This document shows, one piece after another, positions 25,189-34,598 of a stretch of DNA of 64,000 bases. Below the pieces are notes generated by a model. That model had not been told where the DNA came from and did no database searches. It saw nothing but the letters and a program-made list of their open reading frames with translations. A program made the translations under genes and the position numbers. The stretch's first letter is position 1; each line of letters begins with the position of its first letter. This stretch comes from Bin87 sp034423115 (lineage in GTDB: Bacteria; Chloroflexota; Dehalococcoidia; Lucifugimonadales; UBA3495): positions 45,519 through 109,518 of the forward strand of contig DAOUJD010000039.1 of the NCBI GenBank assembly GCA_034423115.1, read 5' to 3'.

Positions 25189-26394
25189 TTACGGCAGCGC
25201 GCCCTCCCGCCGGAACACGTCCGCCAGCTTTTCCACCCCCTCGCGAATCTCCGCCTCGGATGGCAGGGCAAAGCACAGCCGTATATAGCCAGCGGCTGCG
25301 TCGGGGTCCGCTGACCAATCGGGCCCGGGATTGAACGCGATGCCCTCGCGCAGAGCCGGGCCTTCAAGGTCTCGCGAATCAACTCCGGCGGGCAGCTTGA
25401 CCCACAGGTACATGCCGCCCGGTGGGACCTCGAAATCGACGCTGGGCCCGAACGACTCTCGGAGGGCGCTGCTGAGCACATCGCATTTCCGCTGCAACGC
25501 GGCGCGGACGCCCAGGATGTGCTCATCGTAGTGGTTGTTGAAATAGTCGGCGACGATCATCTGGTCCATGACGCCGGTACCAGCATCGTTCTTGCGGGAC
25601 AACAACCGGCTCATCACTTCCCAAGGCGCGACGACGTACCCCAACCGGGTGCCGGGCCCAAGGGTTTTGGAGAACGAGCCGATGTGCAGCACGCGGTTGG
25701 TGTCGTCCATGGACCGGATCGCGTTCTCATACTCGCCTTCGAATATCAGGTCCGCGTAACACTCATCCTCGAATATCGGGACGCCGTACTCCTCACTCAA
25801 GGCAAGCAATTGATGCCGCCGTTCCATGGTCAACACGGTGCCCGTGGGGTTCTGGAGCGTAGGGATCGTGTAGATGTACTTGGGCCCTACTCCCCTGTCC
25901 CGCAAGTCCTCCAACACCCGGGCCAGGTGATCCATGCGCATGCCGTCCTCGTCGAGGTCGATACCGACGATGTTGACCCCCCGACGGCGCAGATTTCCCA
26001 GGGCGCCGGAAAAGCTGAACGCTTCCACAATTGCGGTATCGCCGGCCTCCAGCAGGATCTCGTTGATCAACTCGATACCCTGGCCGGAGCCGCCGGTGAT
26101 CAGGACGTCGTCAACGTTGGTGTCTATCCCACGGTGCTTGCCGAGTTTGTCGACCACGAACTCGCGCAACGGGAGAATGCCCTGCGGCCCGCCGGAGAAG
26201 TTGTACATCGAGATGTTCCTGGGGTCCCCGCGAAACACCCGGGCCGCGGATTCGATGAACCCCTCGGTGGGAACCATGTCAGGGTCGCTGTGTCCGCCGA
26301 TGAAATTGTACATGGGGTGTCCGCCCCAACGGCCCGACGGGGGCGGTAGGTCCCTGTTGAAGAGGGCGGAATAGTCCAAGCCGTTCCCTGACAT
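25189..26394 (-). CDS. Class I/II PLP-dependent aminotransferase
   Basis: A 401-residue fold-type I aminotransferase like the 2-aminoadipate / valine-pyruvate group. VLITGGSGQGIELINEILLE is the PLP-phosphate region, IPTLQNPTGTVLTMERR has the conserved Asn-Pro, YGVPIFEDECYADL has the Asp that contacts the pyridine nitrogen, and HIGSFSKTLGPGTRLGYVV has the PLP Lys. There is no GntR-type DNA-binding domain, so it is an enzyme rather than a MocR regulator. The ATG has GGAGG eight bases upstream. It is convergent with the MBL gene, their stops about 10 bases apart. Confidence 0.92.
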   Translation of the reverse strand: MSGNGLDYSALFNRDLPPPSGRWGGHPMYNFIGGHSDPDMVPTEGFIESAARVFRGDPRNISMYNFSGGPQGILPLREFVVDKLGKHRGIDTNVDDVLITGGSGQGIELINEILLEAGDTAIVEAFSFSGALGNLRRRGVNIVGIDLDEDGMRMDHLARVLEDLRDRGVGPKYIYTIPTLQNPTGTVLTMERRHQLLALSEEYGVPIFEDECYADLIFEGEYENAIRSMDDTNRVLHIGSFSKTLGPGTRLGYVVAPWEVMSRLLSRKNDAGTGVMDQMIVADYFNNHYDEHILGVRAALQRKCDVLSSALRESFGPSVDFEVPPGGMYLWVKLPAGVDSRDLEGPALREGIAFNPGPDWSADPDAAAGYIRLCFALPSEAEIREGVEKLADVFRREGALP

Positions 26395-26800
26395 GCGCTG
26401 ATCCTCCGTCTAGTTGGGGCTGTTTGATCCTGAGGGTTTGAAGCCTCAAGCATGCTAACACCATGAGCGATGCAGCGTCGACGGCATCGGTGCCGGGAGG
26501 CAGGGCCGTTCCATTCTCCAGAAAATTCCCCATCTACCCTTTCCCACTGCCAATGACACTGTCCCCTTTCCTCCACCTTTCACCCATCTTTACCATAGTT
26601 AACTAGCGCCTCAAATCGCTCCCGCCTACATCCCCCGAGCCATCCCAATGCCCACGTCCAAACACCGAACTCCCAACACCGGACTCCCAAACGCCGCTAC
26701 TCCAAGTCCTCTCAAACACCCGCCAAAACCATCAATATCGCCCCCAAAACCGCCCAAACCGCCACCATTTACCCCCATATCACACACCCCAGTCCTACTC

Positions 26801-26830
26801 AAATAAACGGAAATGAGCGGAATTGAGCGG
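26801..26830 (+). repeat. Three tandem 10-base iterons, copy A
   Basis: AAATAAACGG, AAATGAGCGG and AATTGAGCGG lie directly head to tail, 63 bases before the repeat ORF. The exact 10-base period puts each on the same face of the helix, as expected for a protein-binding array. The array is conserved in copy B. Confidence 0.7.
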
Positions 26831-26893
26831 AAAATCCATAATCCTGTCCATCCCCTTTATCCATGTAAATTCTCTCCCGCCCGAGGTACTCCC

Positions 26894-27226
26894 ATGACCC
26901 TTTCCCAAATCCGCCGCCGCGTCAACGTCCTCAAGCGCAAGTTCGCCACCGAACTCGCCATCATCAAGCTCCGCCGCATCGCTGAAGCCGTCAGCGACGA
27001 CTGGGATCCTTCTGAACCTCCCGAACCCGCCGACGTCATCGAGCGTATCGCCAAAGCCGGCTTCCGCCTGCCCACCTTCATGAGACTCCGCCGCTACCTC
27101 GACGACACCAAACGCCGGGGCGACGTCCCTGAGTCAGAGGCCATGGTCCTCAACCTGCTCCCCTGGGCCTGGAAAGACCGCTACCGGGCATTCCTCCGCT
27201 GGGACCTTCCCGCCCCCGCGCGCTAG
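26894..27226 (+). CDS. Repeat-borne small helical protein, copy A
   Basis: A 110-residue predicted protein, mostly helical and basic, starting MTLSQIRRRVNVLKRKFA. Its counterpart at 63711 starts MTISQIRRRINVLKRRFA, and both share IIKLRRIAEAV and PPEPADVIER. Substitutions between copies keep the frame open and the protein similar, which argues for real coding. Third codon positions are strongly biased to C, unlike neighbouring genes. I do not recognise the family. Basic helices suggest nucleic-acid binding, which would fit the upstream iterons, but that is inference. Confidence 0.6.
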   Translation: MTLSQIRRRVNVLKRKFATELAIIKLRRIAEAVSDDWDPSEPPEPADVIERIAKAGFRLPTFMRLRRYLDDTKRRGDVPESEAMVLNLLPWAWKDRYRAFLRWDLPAPAR

Positions 27227-27479
27227 CCGTGCCCTCAACCCGGTTTACACCTACCATCGAATGGCCCTGCCCCGGAAGGATGGAGTTGAAGCATAAGGGT
27301 GTCGCGGCCGGTTTGAGCGCGTAAGTCCGATGGTCGCACCCCCGGCTCGCCGGATACTGAAGTGGGCCGAGGTCATGTTGCGCGGCGCAGTTCGGATCAT
27401 TCCGCGGTGTTACACTGCCCCGAAGAGCAGGTTAGGACCAAGTCGTGCTGGGCGTCGCAAGTACGCCGGAGGAGACATC

Positions 27480-28694
27480 ATGGCTACCGGAACCCAGGAA
27501 ATCAAAAACATGAGGCTCATTTCCCACGTCGACCTGAACGGGTACAACAACATCGGCGAGGGTGTGGACCTGCACCAGACGGCCAACGGGCGGCGCATCT
27601 TTTACATGGCCCACGAGAGCGCGCCCAAGGATTTCACCAGCGTCGATGTTACCGACCTGTCCAATCCCAAGGTGGTGGCGCAGACCGATCTGGACTACAA
27701 CCATCTGCGCTCCAACTCCCTGTCAATCGTCGGCGATACGATGCTGGTGGCCTACCAGTCGCAGCAGCATGGCCAGCCGGGCACGGGCATGGGCGTTTTC
27801 GACATCAGCGACCCTGAATCGCCCAGGCGTATCGCTTTCTACGATGCACAGGGTCCCGGCTCCCGCGGCTGCCACTGCCTGTGGTGGGTTGACGGCGACT
27901 ACGCTCACCTGGCGACCGGCACGCCCGACTCCCAACCCACTGATCCCAAGGACGACCAGTTCTACGTCATCATGGATGTCAGCAACCCCTCAAATCCCCA
28001 GGAAGCGGGTCGCTGGTGGCTGCCCGGAACCCAGGACGGCGACGACGCTCCGCTGCCGGCGCGACATCCCCAACTCGACGTGGGCCACAGCGTGCACAAC
28101 ACCAACGTTTACCCGAACCGGCCCGACCGGGCCTACTGCGGTTGGAAAGATTCGGGCGTCATCACGCTGGACATATCCGACGTGTCGCGTCCGCAGATGA
28201 TTGCCCAGTTGAACTTTGCCCCTCCGTTCCCCGGATTCACCCACACGGTCCTACCGCTGTTCAGCCGCGACCTGCTGGTGGTGACCCAAGAGGCCACGGC
28301 CATGGGCGGCGCTGATTATCCCAAGCTGGTGTGGATGATGGACAACCGGCTGGAGACCAATCCGGTGATCATCAGCACCCTACCCATGCAGGACACCGAC
28401 GACTTCTTCAACCGGCCTGGCCGTTACGGGGCGCACAACATCCACGAGAACCGGCCGGGTTCCCTTTCCCTGCAAACTGATACTTTGGTTTACGCAACCT
28501 TCTTCAACGCGGGCATCCGGGTCTTCGACACCACCAATCCGTTCCAACCGGAAGAGGTAGCCTACTTCATCCCGCAGATACCGGAGGGAGGTGACGCCAA
28601 CGGCATCAACGACGTGCACGTGGACGAAAACGGCATCATGTACGTAGTGGACCGCCTCCACGGCGGCCTGTACATCCTGGAGTTGAACATCTAG
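27480..28694 (+). CDS. LVIVD-repeat beta-propeller protein
   Basis: A 404-residue propeller with LVIVD repeats, seen as TSVDVTDLSNPKVVAQTDL, MGVFDISDPESPRRIAFYD, YVIMDVSNPSNPQEAGRWW, ITLDISDVSRPQMIAQLNF and IRVFDTTNPFQPEEVAYF. Each repeat is about 45 residues long. No signal peptide is seen at the chosen ATG, which follows GGAGGAG; the longer frame adds no signal. Proteins of this type are of unknown function and often surface or binding proteins. It is convergent with the SDR of the Rieske operon across a strong hairpin. Confidence 0.85.
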   Translation: MATGTQEIKNMRLISHVDLNGYNNIGEGVDLHQTANGRRIFYMAHESAPKDFTSVDVTDLSNPKVVAQTDLDYNHLRSNSLSIVGDTMLVAYQSQQHGQPGTGMGVFDISDPESPRRIAFYDAQGPGSRGCHCLWWVDGDYAHLATGTPDSQPTDPKDDQFYVIMDVSNPSNPQEAGRWWLPGTQDGDDAPLPARHPQLDVGHSVHNTNVYPNRPDRAYCGWKDSGVITLDISDVSRPQMIAQLNFAPPFPGFTHTVLPLFSRDLLVVTQEATAMGGADYPKLVWMMDNRLETNPVIISTLPMQDTDDFFNRPGRYGAHNIHENRPGSLSLQTDTLVYATFFNAGIRVFDTTNPFQPEEVAYFIPQIPEGGDANGINDVHVDENGIMYVVDRLHGGLYILELNI

Positions 28695-28707
28695 GCGCGA
28701 TACAGAA

Positions 28708-28735
28708 CGCGCCGGATAAAATTTCATCCGGCGCG
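28708..28735. terminator. Bidirectional stem-loop between convergent genes
   Basis: CGCGCCGGAT and ATCCGGCGCG form a perfect ten-base-pair GC-rich stem with an eight-base loop, placed 13 bases after the LVIVD stop and about 20 before the SDR stop. There is no U-tract, so termination would depend on the stem alone. Confidence 0.55.
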
Positions 28736-28755
28736 GGTGCCCGTCGCGGTTCGGG

Positions 28756-29577
28756 CTAGGCGTCGCCCGGAGACCAGATCCAGTACCTGGAAACCGCGCC
28801 GGCGTCAACGCGCAGGTCGAATCCGGTAATCATCTCGGCGTCATCGGACGCCAGGAAAACGGCGGCCTTGCCGTAATTTGATGGGCTGGGCAGTTTGAGC
28901 AGGGGCGCGCCTCGGCTGGCATCGGGCAGCAATCCGGCGGCGCGCTCGCCCAGGCGCGGCCGCGGCCACCCGACGCCCCAACGAGCAGCCCGCTCCCGTC
29001 CCTCCGTCTGGCTGGTAGCGGTCGGCGTCAGGCTGTTGACGCGGATGCCATGCCCGGACAACTCCATGGCGACCGAGCGGGTGAAATTGAGCAACCCGCC
29101 CTTGGCGGTCCCGTAGCCGACGTTGCCGGGCTCGCCCTGGTGTCCGGCGGTGGAGATTATGTTGATGATGTTGCCTTGCCGGCCCTGGTCGATCATCTGG
29201 TGGGCAACGTGCTTGGTGAACAGAAAGGCGCCAGTGAGGATGATATCGGTCTGGCGCCGCCACTCGTCCACCGGCATGTTCAGCACACCCTTGAAGTTGA
29301 ACAGCGCCGCGCCATTGACCAGGATATCCACGCCGCCAAACCGTTCCGTTGCCTGTGAAATGGCGGCGAGCACTTGGTCCTCGTCGGTAACGTCGCACAC
29401 CACGCCCATCGCCTCGCGCCCCTCGGCAACAATAGCGGCGGCGCACTTGTGGGCATATTCCTCACGGACATCAACGCACACCAGGTTGGCGCCCTCGCGG
29501 GCCAACTCCTCGGCGATGCCGCCCATGATGTTGGGGCTGGTTCCCGTTACCAGCGCAGTTTTACCTTCGAGTTTCAA
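28756..29577 (-). CDS. SDR family oxidoreductase of the Rieske operon
   Basis: A 273-residue short-chain dehydrogenase. ALVTGTSPNIMGGIA is the nucleotide-binding loop, followed by VDILVNGAALFNF (NGAA in place of NNAG), ISTAGHQGEPGNVGYGTAKGG with catalytic Ser region and Tyr-x-x-x-Lys as YGTAK, and FDLRVDAG near the end. The TTG at 29577 follows GGAGGG. It is the third gene after Rieske alpha and beta subunits, 50 bases downstream of the beta gene, as expected for a dihydrodiol dehydrogenase that oxidises the Rieske product, though the substrate is not known. Confidence 0.9.
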   Translation of the reverse strand: MKLEGKTALVTGTSPNIMGGIAEELAREGANLVCVDVREEYAHKCAAAIVAEGREAMGVVCDVTDEDQVLAAISQATERFGGVDILVNGAALFNFKGVLNMPVDEWRRQTDIILTGAFLFTKHVAHQMIDQGRQGNIINIISTAGHQGEPGNVGYGTAKGGLLNFTRSVAMELSGHGIRVNSLTPTATSQTEGRERAARWGVGWPRPRLGERAAGLLPDASRGAPLLKLPSPSNYGKAAVFLASDDAEMITGFDLRVDAGAVSRYWIWSPGDA

Positions 29578-29627
29578 AAGGTGCCCTCCAACGGTTGGGC
29601 GAATTTGCGGGTCCAATCACGGTGAGG

Positions 29628-30122
29628 TCAAAAGATGATGCTGACGGCGCCGTGCCAGGACAGCGCTTCCAGATCCAGCACCGCGCGGCGATATGCGATT
29701 CTGAAATCGCCGTTGTCCCGTCGCAGGACGTAGTCGACGCTGCCCACGTAGGGCGCGCCTTCGCCGGCGCGGAACCGGTAGACGAGGACGTTTGCCGAGA
29801 CGGCCAGTTCACCATCACCGGTTTCATCTACCCGCACGTTGGATACGAACCGGCGGGTGCGCGACCAGGGATACTCCCGGTGCGCGTGGCGGCTGTTCAA
29901 ACGCACGGCCCGCGCCCGCAGGCGGGTGATGTCGTCGTCGATGAATACCAGGTCGCGCTTGGGATCGCCGTCGGGCAGATCGGTGGTCGGCACCACGTAG
30001 CGGCCGTCGTCGGTGAACAAGTCGACCCACTCGTCCAAACGCCAATCATCCAGTAGAGCCGCTTCCAGGAACAGGAAATCCTCCACCTGCTCGCGCAAGG
30101 TGGGCTTGCTAGCGGTCGTCAT
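29628..30122 (-). CDS. Aromatic-ring-hydroxylating dioxygenase beta subunit
   Basis: A 164-residue small subunit of a Rieske non-haem iron oxygenase, with the SnoaL/NTF2-like fold. It has EDFLFLEAALLDDWRLDEW, VDLFTDDGRYVVP and a central SRHAHREYPWSRTRRFVSN, all typical of beta subunits such as those of benzoate and biphenyl oxygenases. It contributes structure to the alpha3-beta3 enzyme. It starts 24 bases after the alpha gene stop. No ferredoxin or reductase gene is seen nearby, so electron supply must come from elsewhere. Confidence 0.92.
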   Translation of the reverse strand: MTTASKPTLREQVEDFLFLEAALLDDWRLDEWVDLFTDDGRYVVPTTDLPDGDPKRDLVFIDDDITRLRARAVRLNSRHAHREYPWSRTRRFVSNVRVDETGDGELAVSANVLVYRFRAGEGAPYVGSVDYVLRRDNGDFRIAYRRAVLDLEALSWHGAVSIIF

Positions 30123-30146
30123 CTTGCACCGTACCTGGAGGGGGCG

Positions 30147-31472
30147 TCAGTCATCGGTAGCCAGAGCCAGCTCGGGTTCCAGTTCCTCGACCGGCGCGTC
30201 TTGCACGTTGGTCTTGCTGAAACCCTGCATGTTTGCGTGCCACTGCCGCCAGAATCCCCGCATCTGGAGCTCATCGGTCGATTTGGCCGGCCGGAGCATA
30301 CCCCTGGAGATATCGGACCATTCGGTCTCAGTGGCGCGGAAACCGATCTGGCACGATTCCAGCGCTTCCACGTCGTCAGGGGTGGCGAAGCCGCCGGGGC
30401 CCAGGAACGTCAGGAAACTATCCAGCCGGGTCTCCAGCATGGCGTCCGACTCCTCTCGCGGGACGAGGTGCCACGCCGTCACCTCCATGTTGTCGGGAGC
30501 TAGCGGCTCGAAATACCGAACGGTGATGGCCATGATGTCGTTGATGACCAGGTTGGGATAGATGATCAGGTTGCGCGAGGTATCGGCCATCCTGAAGGTA
30601 CGCTCCTCGCCGTATTTGTCCACCAATCGTTGACGGGTCCGCGCGATGGGCTCCCTGGCTTCTTCGCCGAACAGCGGATGCCAGTGGGCGATGGGTCGTC
30701 CATTCCGCACCGGCGTCTCGATCACGCAATGCCCGTTGCCCAATGCTCGCGCCTTGCCGACGATGCGGTTCGCCGCCGTTTGTCCGCTGTCGTCGGAGCC
30801 GAGGCTGCTGATGTAGTCCAGGTAGGTCTGGTGGGTGGGCACCAGGTGGTAACCATCGAGGCTGTTTTCCACCAGGAGTTTCCAGTTGGCCTTCATGGTG
30901 TACTTGTTGGAGCCGCGAACCACCCGCATCCCTGCCTCGGACTGGTCCATGATCAGGTCGAGGTATTCCCGGGCACCGGCCAGGTAGGTGACCAAATCTT
31001 CGGCGTAGGGATTGAAGCACACAAAATAGAAGCCGCGATAGCTATCGACCCTGGGCGGTTCCTTCAGTCCCAGTTCGCTCCGATCAAAATGGGGACCATA
31101 CGCCTCCTGGTCGGGTACGCCGATCAACTCACCGTTGGTGTTGAACGACCAGGCGTGATAGAAGCACTGTAGGACTTCGGTATTCCCCTCATCGCGGCGG
31201 CAGATCAACGCGCCCCGGTGTGGACAGGAATTGAGGAATACGCGCACCTGGCCGTCCCTGCCGCGTGCGAAGAACAACGGGCGGCCGGCCACCGTGCGGC
31301 GGCGGTAGTCCCCGGGATTCCCCACCTCCGACTCGTGGCCGAGGTAGATCCAGCACCGGCTGAAAATTTCATCCTGTTCACGTTGGAACAGGTCCGTCGA
31401 GGTCATGGAAGACCGGTGGACCCTGAAAATCCCCTTGGTACGATCATCGATGATCAGGTCTTTGATCTCCAT
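30147..31472 (-). CDS. Aromatic-ring-hydroxylating oxygenase alpha subunit (Rieske)
   Basis: A 441-residue catalytic subunit. The Rieske [2Fe-2S] motif is CPHRG then CFYHAW, spaced 17 residues apart. The mononuclear iron site is in the C-terminal domain, where ENSLDGYHLVPTH supplies Asp/His ligands, and the last Asp ligand is likely in the DDVEALESCQ region. Two oxygen atoms or one are added to a substrate, usually aromatic. The ATG at 31472 was chosen; a frame 14 residues longer exists upstream. It is the first gene of the alpha, beta, SDR operon and is divergent from a cupin gene. Confidence 0.93.
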   Translation of the reverse strand: MEIKDLIIDDRTKGIFRVHRSSMTSTDLFQREQDEIFSRCWIYLGHESEVGNPGDYRRRTVAGRPLFFARGRDGQVRVFLNSCPHRGALICRRDEGNTEVLQCFYHAWSFNTNGELIGVPDQEAYGPHFDRSELGLKEPPRVDSYRGFYFVCFNPYAEDLVTYLAGAREYLDLIMDQSEAGMRVVRGSNKYTMKANWKLLVENSLDGYHLVPTHQTYLDYISSLGSDDSGQTAANRIVGKARALGNGHCVIETPVRNGRPIAHWHPLFGEEAREPIARTRQRLVDKYGEERTFRMADTSRNLIIYPNLVINDIMAITVRYFEPLAPDNMEVTAWHLVPREESDAMLETRLDSFLTFLGPGGFATPDDVEALESCQIGFRATETEWSDISRGMLRPAKSTDELQMRGFWRQWHANMQGFSKTNVQDAPVEELEPELALATDD

Positions 31473-31658
31473 AATTTCACCTGTGTCCCCAGCGTCGGTA
31501 ATGATCTGACGCAAGCCTAGAGTCCTTCTCCGGGGCTGTCAACAAACAAACCGAGCGCCCGATGGTACGATAGGCGCACCATGGGTGGCCGCGAACGCGG
31601 AATCAGTGGTTCGTTGACCAACAGATCCCACTTCAATGGAAAACAGGAGGGTTCAGCC

Positions 31659-32030
31659 GTGAACATTCAGACCTTGGGGCAAAGCCCGCAAAACCACCGG
31701 GGTGGACAGGTATCGCATTTGCTTTTGGGCGCAGGACAGTTCGGAGCGGAAAACCTGGCGGTAACTTGGGTTGAAGGAGAGCCGGGCAGCGAACAGGCCG
31801 TCCACTCCCACGACGGCAGGGAGCAGGTGTATGTTGTCGTCCAGGGAACTGGAGCGATGCGGGTCGGCGATGAAGTTGAAGAGGTCAGCCGGGGCACGCT
31901 GATACTGGTGCCGCCGAACACCGACCACTCCATCAAGAACATTGGAGAGGAAACGCTGATCTACGTGTCGTCCACCTCGCCGCCGTTCGCGATGCAGGAA
32001 GGCAACACCAACTGGACGACGCCGGCGTAA
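31659..32030 (+). CDS. Cupin domain protein
   Basis: A 123-residue single cupin barrel. The first motif is EPGSEQAVHSHDGREQVYVVVQG, split here as AVHSHDGREQVYVV and QGTGAMRVGDE, with metal-ligand His, His and Glu. The second motif is LVPPNTDHSIKNIG, with the last His. It is cytoplasmic and may bind a metal and a small ligand. The GTG at 31659 has AGGAGG eight bases before it. It lies 136 bases upstream of the two-domain CoA-transferase gene and may start that operon. Confidence 0.88.
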   Translation: MNIQTLGQSPQNHRGGQVSHLLLGAGQFGAENLAVTWVEGEPGSEQAVHSHDGREQVYVVVQGTGAMRVGDEVEEVSRGTLILVPPNTDHSIKNIGEETLIYVSSTSPPFAMQEGNTNWTTPA

Positions 32031-32166
32031 CAAACAGGGCAACACGTCGCGGTGTCGGTCAGACGCTACATGTCGCGAACGGCGAATCAGATGAGCCAAG
32101 GCGTTCCGGGCCTGTCGCGCGATGCGTTGCTCGGCCAGCACACCAGTCGAGTCGTGAGGAGATGTT

Positions 32167-34593
32167 ATGACACAGGTGTTTGAAGGGATAACCGTCCTCG
32201 ATTTCACCAGCGGGCGGGCCGGCGGCGTCGCCACGATGGTGCTGTCCGATTTCGGCGCCGAGGTCATCAAGGTCGAGCCTCCCGGTGGCGAAAAATTCAG
32301 AGATGCTCCGGGATCGATCCAATGGAATCGGGGCAAAAAAAGTGTCGTTCTGGACCTGAAGACTCAGCAGGGCAGGGATAACGCCCGGGAGTTGGCTCGG
32401 CGGTCTGACATTGTTATTGAAAGTTTCCGGCCCAAGGTCGCTGAACGGTTGGGCATCGATTACGACACGCTTGGCGCCGATCATCCGGGGTTGGTGTACG
32501 CCTCACTAACGGGGTTCGGGTCTCACGGGCCTTACAAAAATTACAAGGGTTACGACGCCGTGGTTGCAGCCAAGAGCGGGCGGATGATGATGTTCGCCGG
32601 GCAAAATCCCCGGGAGGGTCCCAACTACGTCGTAGTGCGGGGGGTTTGCCACGCCGCCGCCACGGCGCTGATTCGTGGCATAACTGCCGCCCTGTATGTG
32701 CGGGAACGGACCGGTAGGGGCCAACGGATCGAGACCAGCATGCTCAAGGCGGTCACCACCTACGATCACGTGTCATGGGTGCACGGCCAGATGGTTGAGA
32801 ACCTACCCGACGAGTACCCTCCGGATCCGCGGGTGGGCATCGGGCGGCCCAACCCCACCGGTTACCTGCCTGCCCGAACCAAGGATGGCCAATGGATTCA
32901 GTTGGGCAACGTGGTCGAGCGACTTTTCCGGTCAATGATGCACTGGCTGGACATGGACTTCATCTACGAAGACCCCCGCTTTGAGACCGCCCCTCGTTTG
33001 GACCCGGACGCCGTAGCGGCCCTGGAACGTATCATGCTGGAAAAGGTCCAGCAGAAGACCCTCAAAGAGTGGATGGACATTTTCCTGGGTGAGGCAGGCA
33101 ACGTAGCCGCCGAGCCCTACTACACCTCCGAAAAAGCTCTGGATCATCCGCAGATCGTGCATAACGGGAACGTCCAGGATTTGTATGTCCCGGCCGTGGG
33201 CGACACGCGACAACTTGGTCCCATGGTGGACATGAGGGGCACGCCGGCCAAGACCCAAGGGCCGGCTCCGTCTCTGGGCCAACACACTGAGGATGTGCTC
33301 ACCCGTCTAGGAGGCGATTTGGGGAGTGGCCCCAACGGCGCAAAAAGCCCAATGCCGAAACATCCGCTGGAAGGCATCACGCTACTTGACCTGGGAACCG
33401 TGATCAACGGGCCCCTGGGTTGCGCCTTGGTAGCCGAACTCGGCGCGCGGGTGATTCGCATCGAAGCGCCAGGCGGCGATTGGGGAAGGCTGGGGTTGCC
33501 CTTCTCGGCGCACCGCACCATGGCCGGCTCCGAGGATATCTGCATAGATCTCAAAACCGCCGAAGGCCAGGAGATCATGGGCAAGTTGGCGTCCAAAGCC
33601 GACCTGCTGCTGCACAGCATGCGCCCGGGCGCTCCCGAACGCACTGGGATCGGCTACGAGCAGTTGGCGAAGATCAACCCCAACTTAGTCTATCTGTACG
33701 CCGGCGGCTACGGGTCCACCGGCCCATATTCGCATCGGCCCTCGATGGCCCCCATCGCCGGCGCTGTGTCAGGCGGCGGCGTGGCCCAGATGGGCCGGGA
33801 CGCCTTCCCGCCGCCGGATCAGCCGATGTCCATCGACGAGATTGCCGCAGTCTCCCAAAAGCTCAAACGCGCCAACGACGGCACTGCCGACCACAACACC
33901 GCGATGGTTAACGCCGTCGGCTTGCTGCTGGGACTCTACGCCCGGGAGCGGACTGGCAATGCGCAATACGTCGAGTCCACCATGATCTCGGCCAACGCCT
34001 ACGCCAACATCGATGACTTCTACTGGCACGAGGGCAAACAGCCGCGCCCGCTGCCGGATGGCGACGGGTATGGGCTGCACGCCCTCTACCGCCTCTACCG
34101 AGCGAAAACCGGCTGGGTGTTCCTGGCCTGTCCGTTCGAAGACGAGTGGGAAGCGCTGTGCCGAATCCTGGACCGCACCGACCTGCTCAACGACCTCCGG
34201 TTTGCCGATGCGGAATCGCGAGCGGGCCATGATGATGCGCTGGTCGAAGAGTTAGCCGCAGTGTTCGTTACCGAAGACCCCATGCACTGGGAACACCTGC
34301 TCAGTGCAGCCGACGTCGCGTGCGTCAAGGCCGAGGATCGGGGGATGTATTTCTTCTTCAACGAAGACCCTCACGTGCACGAGAATGGACTCCTCACCCA
34401 GGTGCAAGCGCCACGATTCAGCGAGTTCTGGCGGTATTCGCCGGTGGTCGATTTCTCGGAAACCTCGGGCAAGGCGGGACCGGGTCCGCTCAAGGGCCAG
34501 CACACCCGCCCGATCCTCAGGGAACTGGGTTACACCGACGCACAAATCCACGATTTCAAACAGCGCAAAGTGGTGGACTGGGAGGAGGCGTAG
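32167..34593 (+). CDS. Two-domain CaiB/BaiF family III CoA-transferase fusion
   Basis: An 808-residue protein containing two full-length family III CoA-transferase domains, about residues 1-380 and 395-808. Both have LDFTSGRAGG or LLDLGTVINGP starts, the KVEPPGGEKF / RIEAPGGDW nucleotide-side motif and the ALYVRERTGRG / LYARERTGNAQ helix. Counting back 14 residues from that helix, the usual catalytic Asp position is Cys in the first half and Asp (TADHNTA) in the second. The enzyme probably moves CoA between organic acids, with one active half. The stop is six bases before the thiolase-like start. Confidence 0.85.
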   Translation: MTQVFEGITVLDFTSGRAGGVATMVLSDFGAEVIKVEPPGGEKFRDAPGSIQWNRGKKSVVLDLKTQQGRDNARELARRSDIVIESFRPKVAERLGIDYDTLGADHPGLVYASLTGFGSHGPYKNYKGYDAVVAAKSGRMMMFAGQNPREGPNYVVVRGVCHAAATALIRGITAALYVRERTGRGQRIETSMLKAVTTYDHVSWVHGQMVENLPDEYPPDPRVGIGRPNPTGYLPARTKDGQWIQLGNVVERLFRSMMHWLDMDFIYEDPRFETAPRLDPDAVAALERIMLEKVQQKTLKEWMDIFLGEAGNVAAEPYYTSEKALDHPQIVHNGNVQDLYVPAVGDTRQLGPMVDMRGTPAKTQGPAPSLGQHTEDVLTRLGGDLGSGPNGAKSPMPKHPLEGITLLDLGTVINGPLGCALVAELGARVIRIEAPGGDWGRLGLPFSAHRTMAGSEDICIDLKTAEGQEIMGKLASKADLLLHSMRPGAPERTGIGYEQLAKINPNLVYLYAGGYGSTGPYSHRPSMAPIAGAVSGGGVAQMGRDAFPPPDQPMSIDEIAAVSQKLKRANDGTADHNTAMVNAVGLLLGLYARERTGNAQYVESTMISANAYANIDDFYWHEGKQPRPLPDGDGYGLHALYRLYRAKTGWVFLACPFEDEWEALCRILDRTDLLNDLRFADAESRAGHDDALVEELAAVFVTEDPMHWEHLLSAADVACVKAEDRGMYFFFNEDPHVHENGLLTQVQAPRFSEFWRYSPVVDFSETSGKAGPGPLKGQHTRPILRELGYTDAQIHDFKQRKVVDWEEA

Positions 34594-34598
34594 CAGCC

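Larger units (their letters stand above)
26501..27226 (+). repeat. Dispersed repeat family, copy A (complete)
   Basis: About 725 bases that are clearly homologous to 63111-64000. Both copies begin at CAGGGCCGTT and share blocks such as CTTTCCCACTGCCAATGACA and CAAACACCGAACTCCCAA. Each has a long, C-rich and G-poor leader on the plus strand, three 10-base iterons, then a small ORF. The flanks outside are unrelated, so this is a mobile or duplicated unit. No transposase is present. Confidence 0.8.

Noticed and set aside
28708..28735. Start of a mobile element because of its perfect inverted repeat
   Set aside because: It is a single compact hairpin between convergent genes with no flanking duplication, so a terminator role is more likely.
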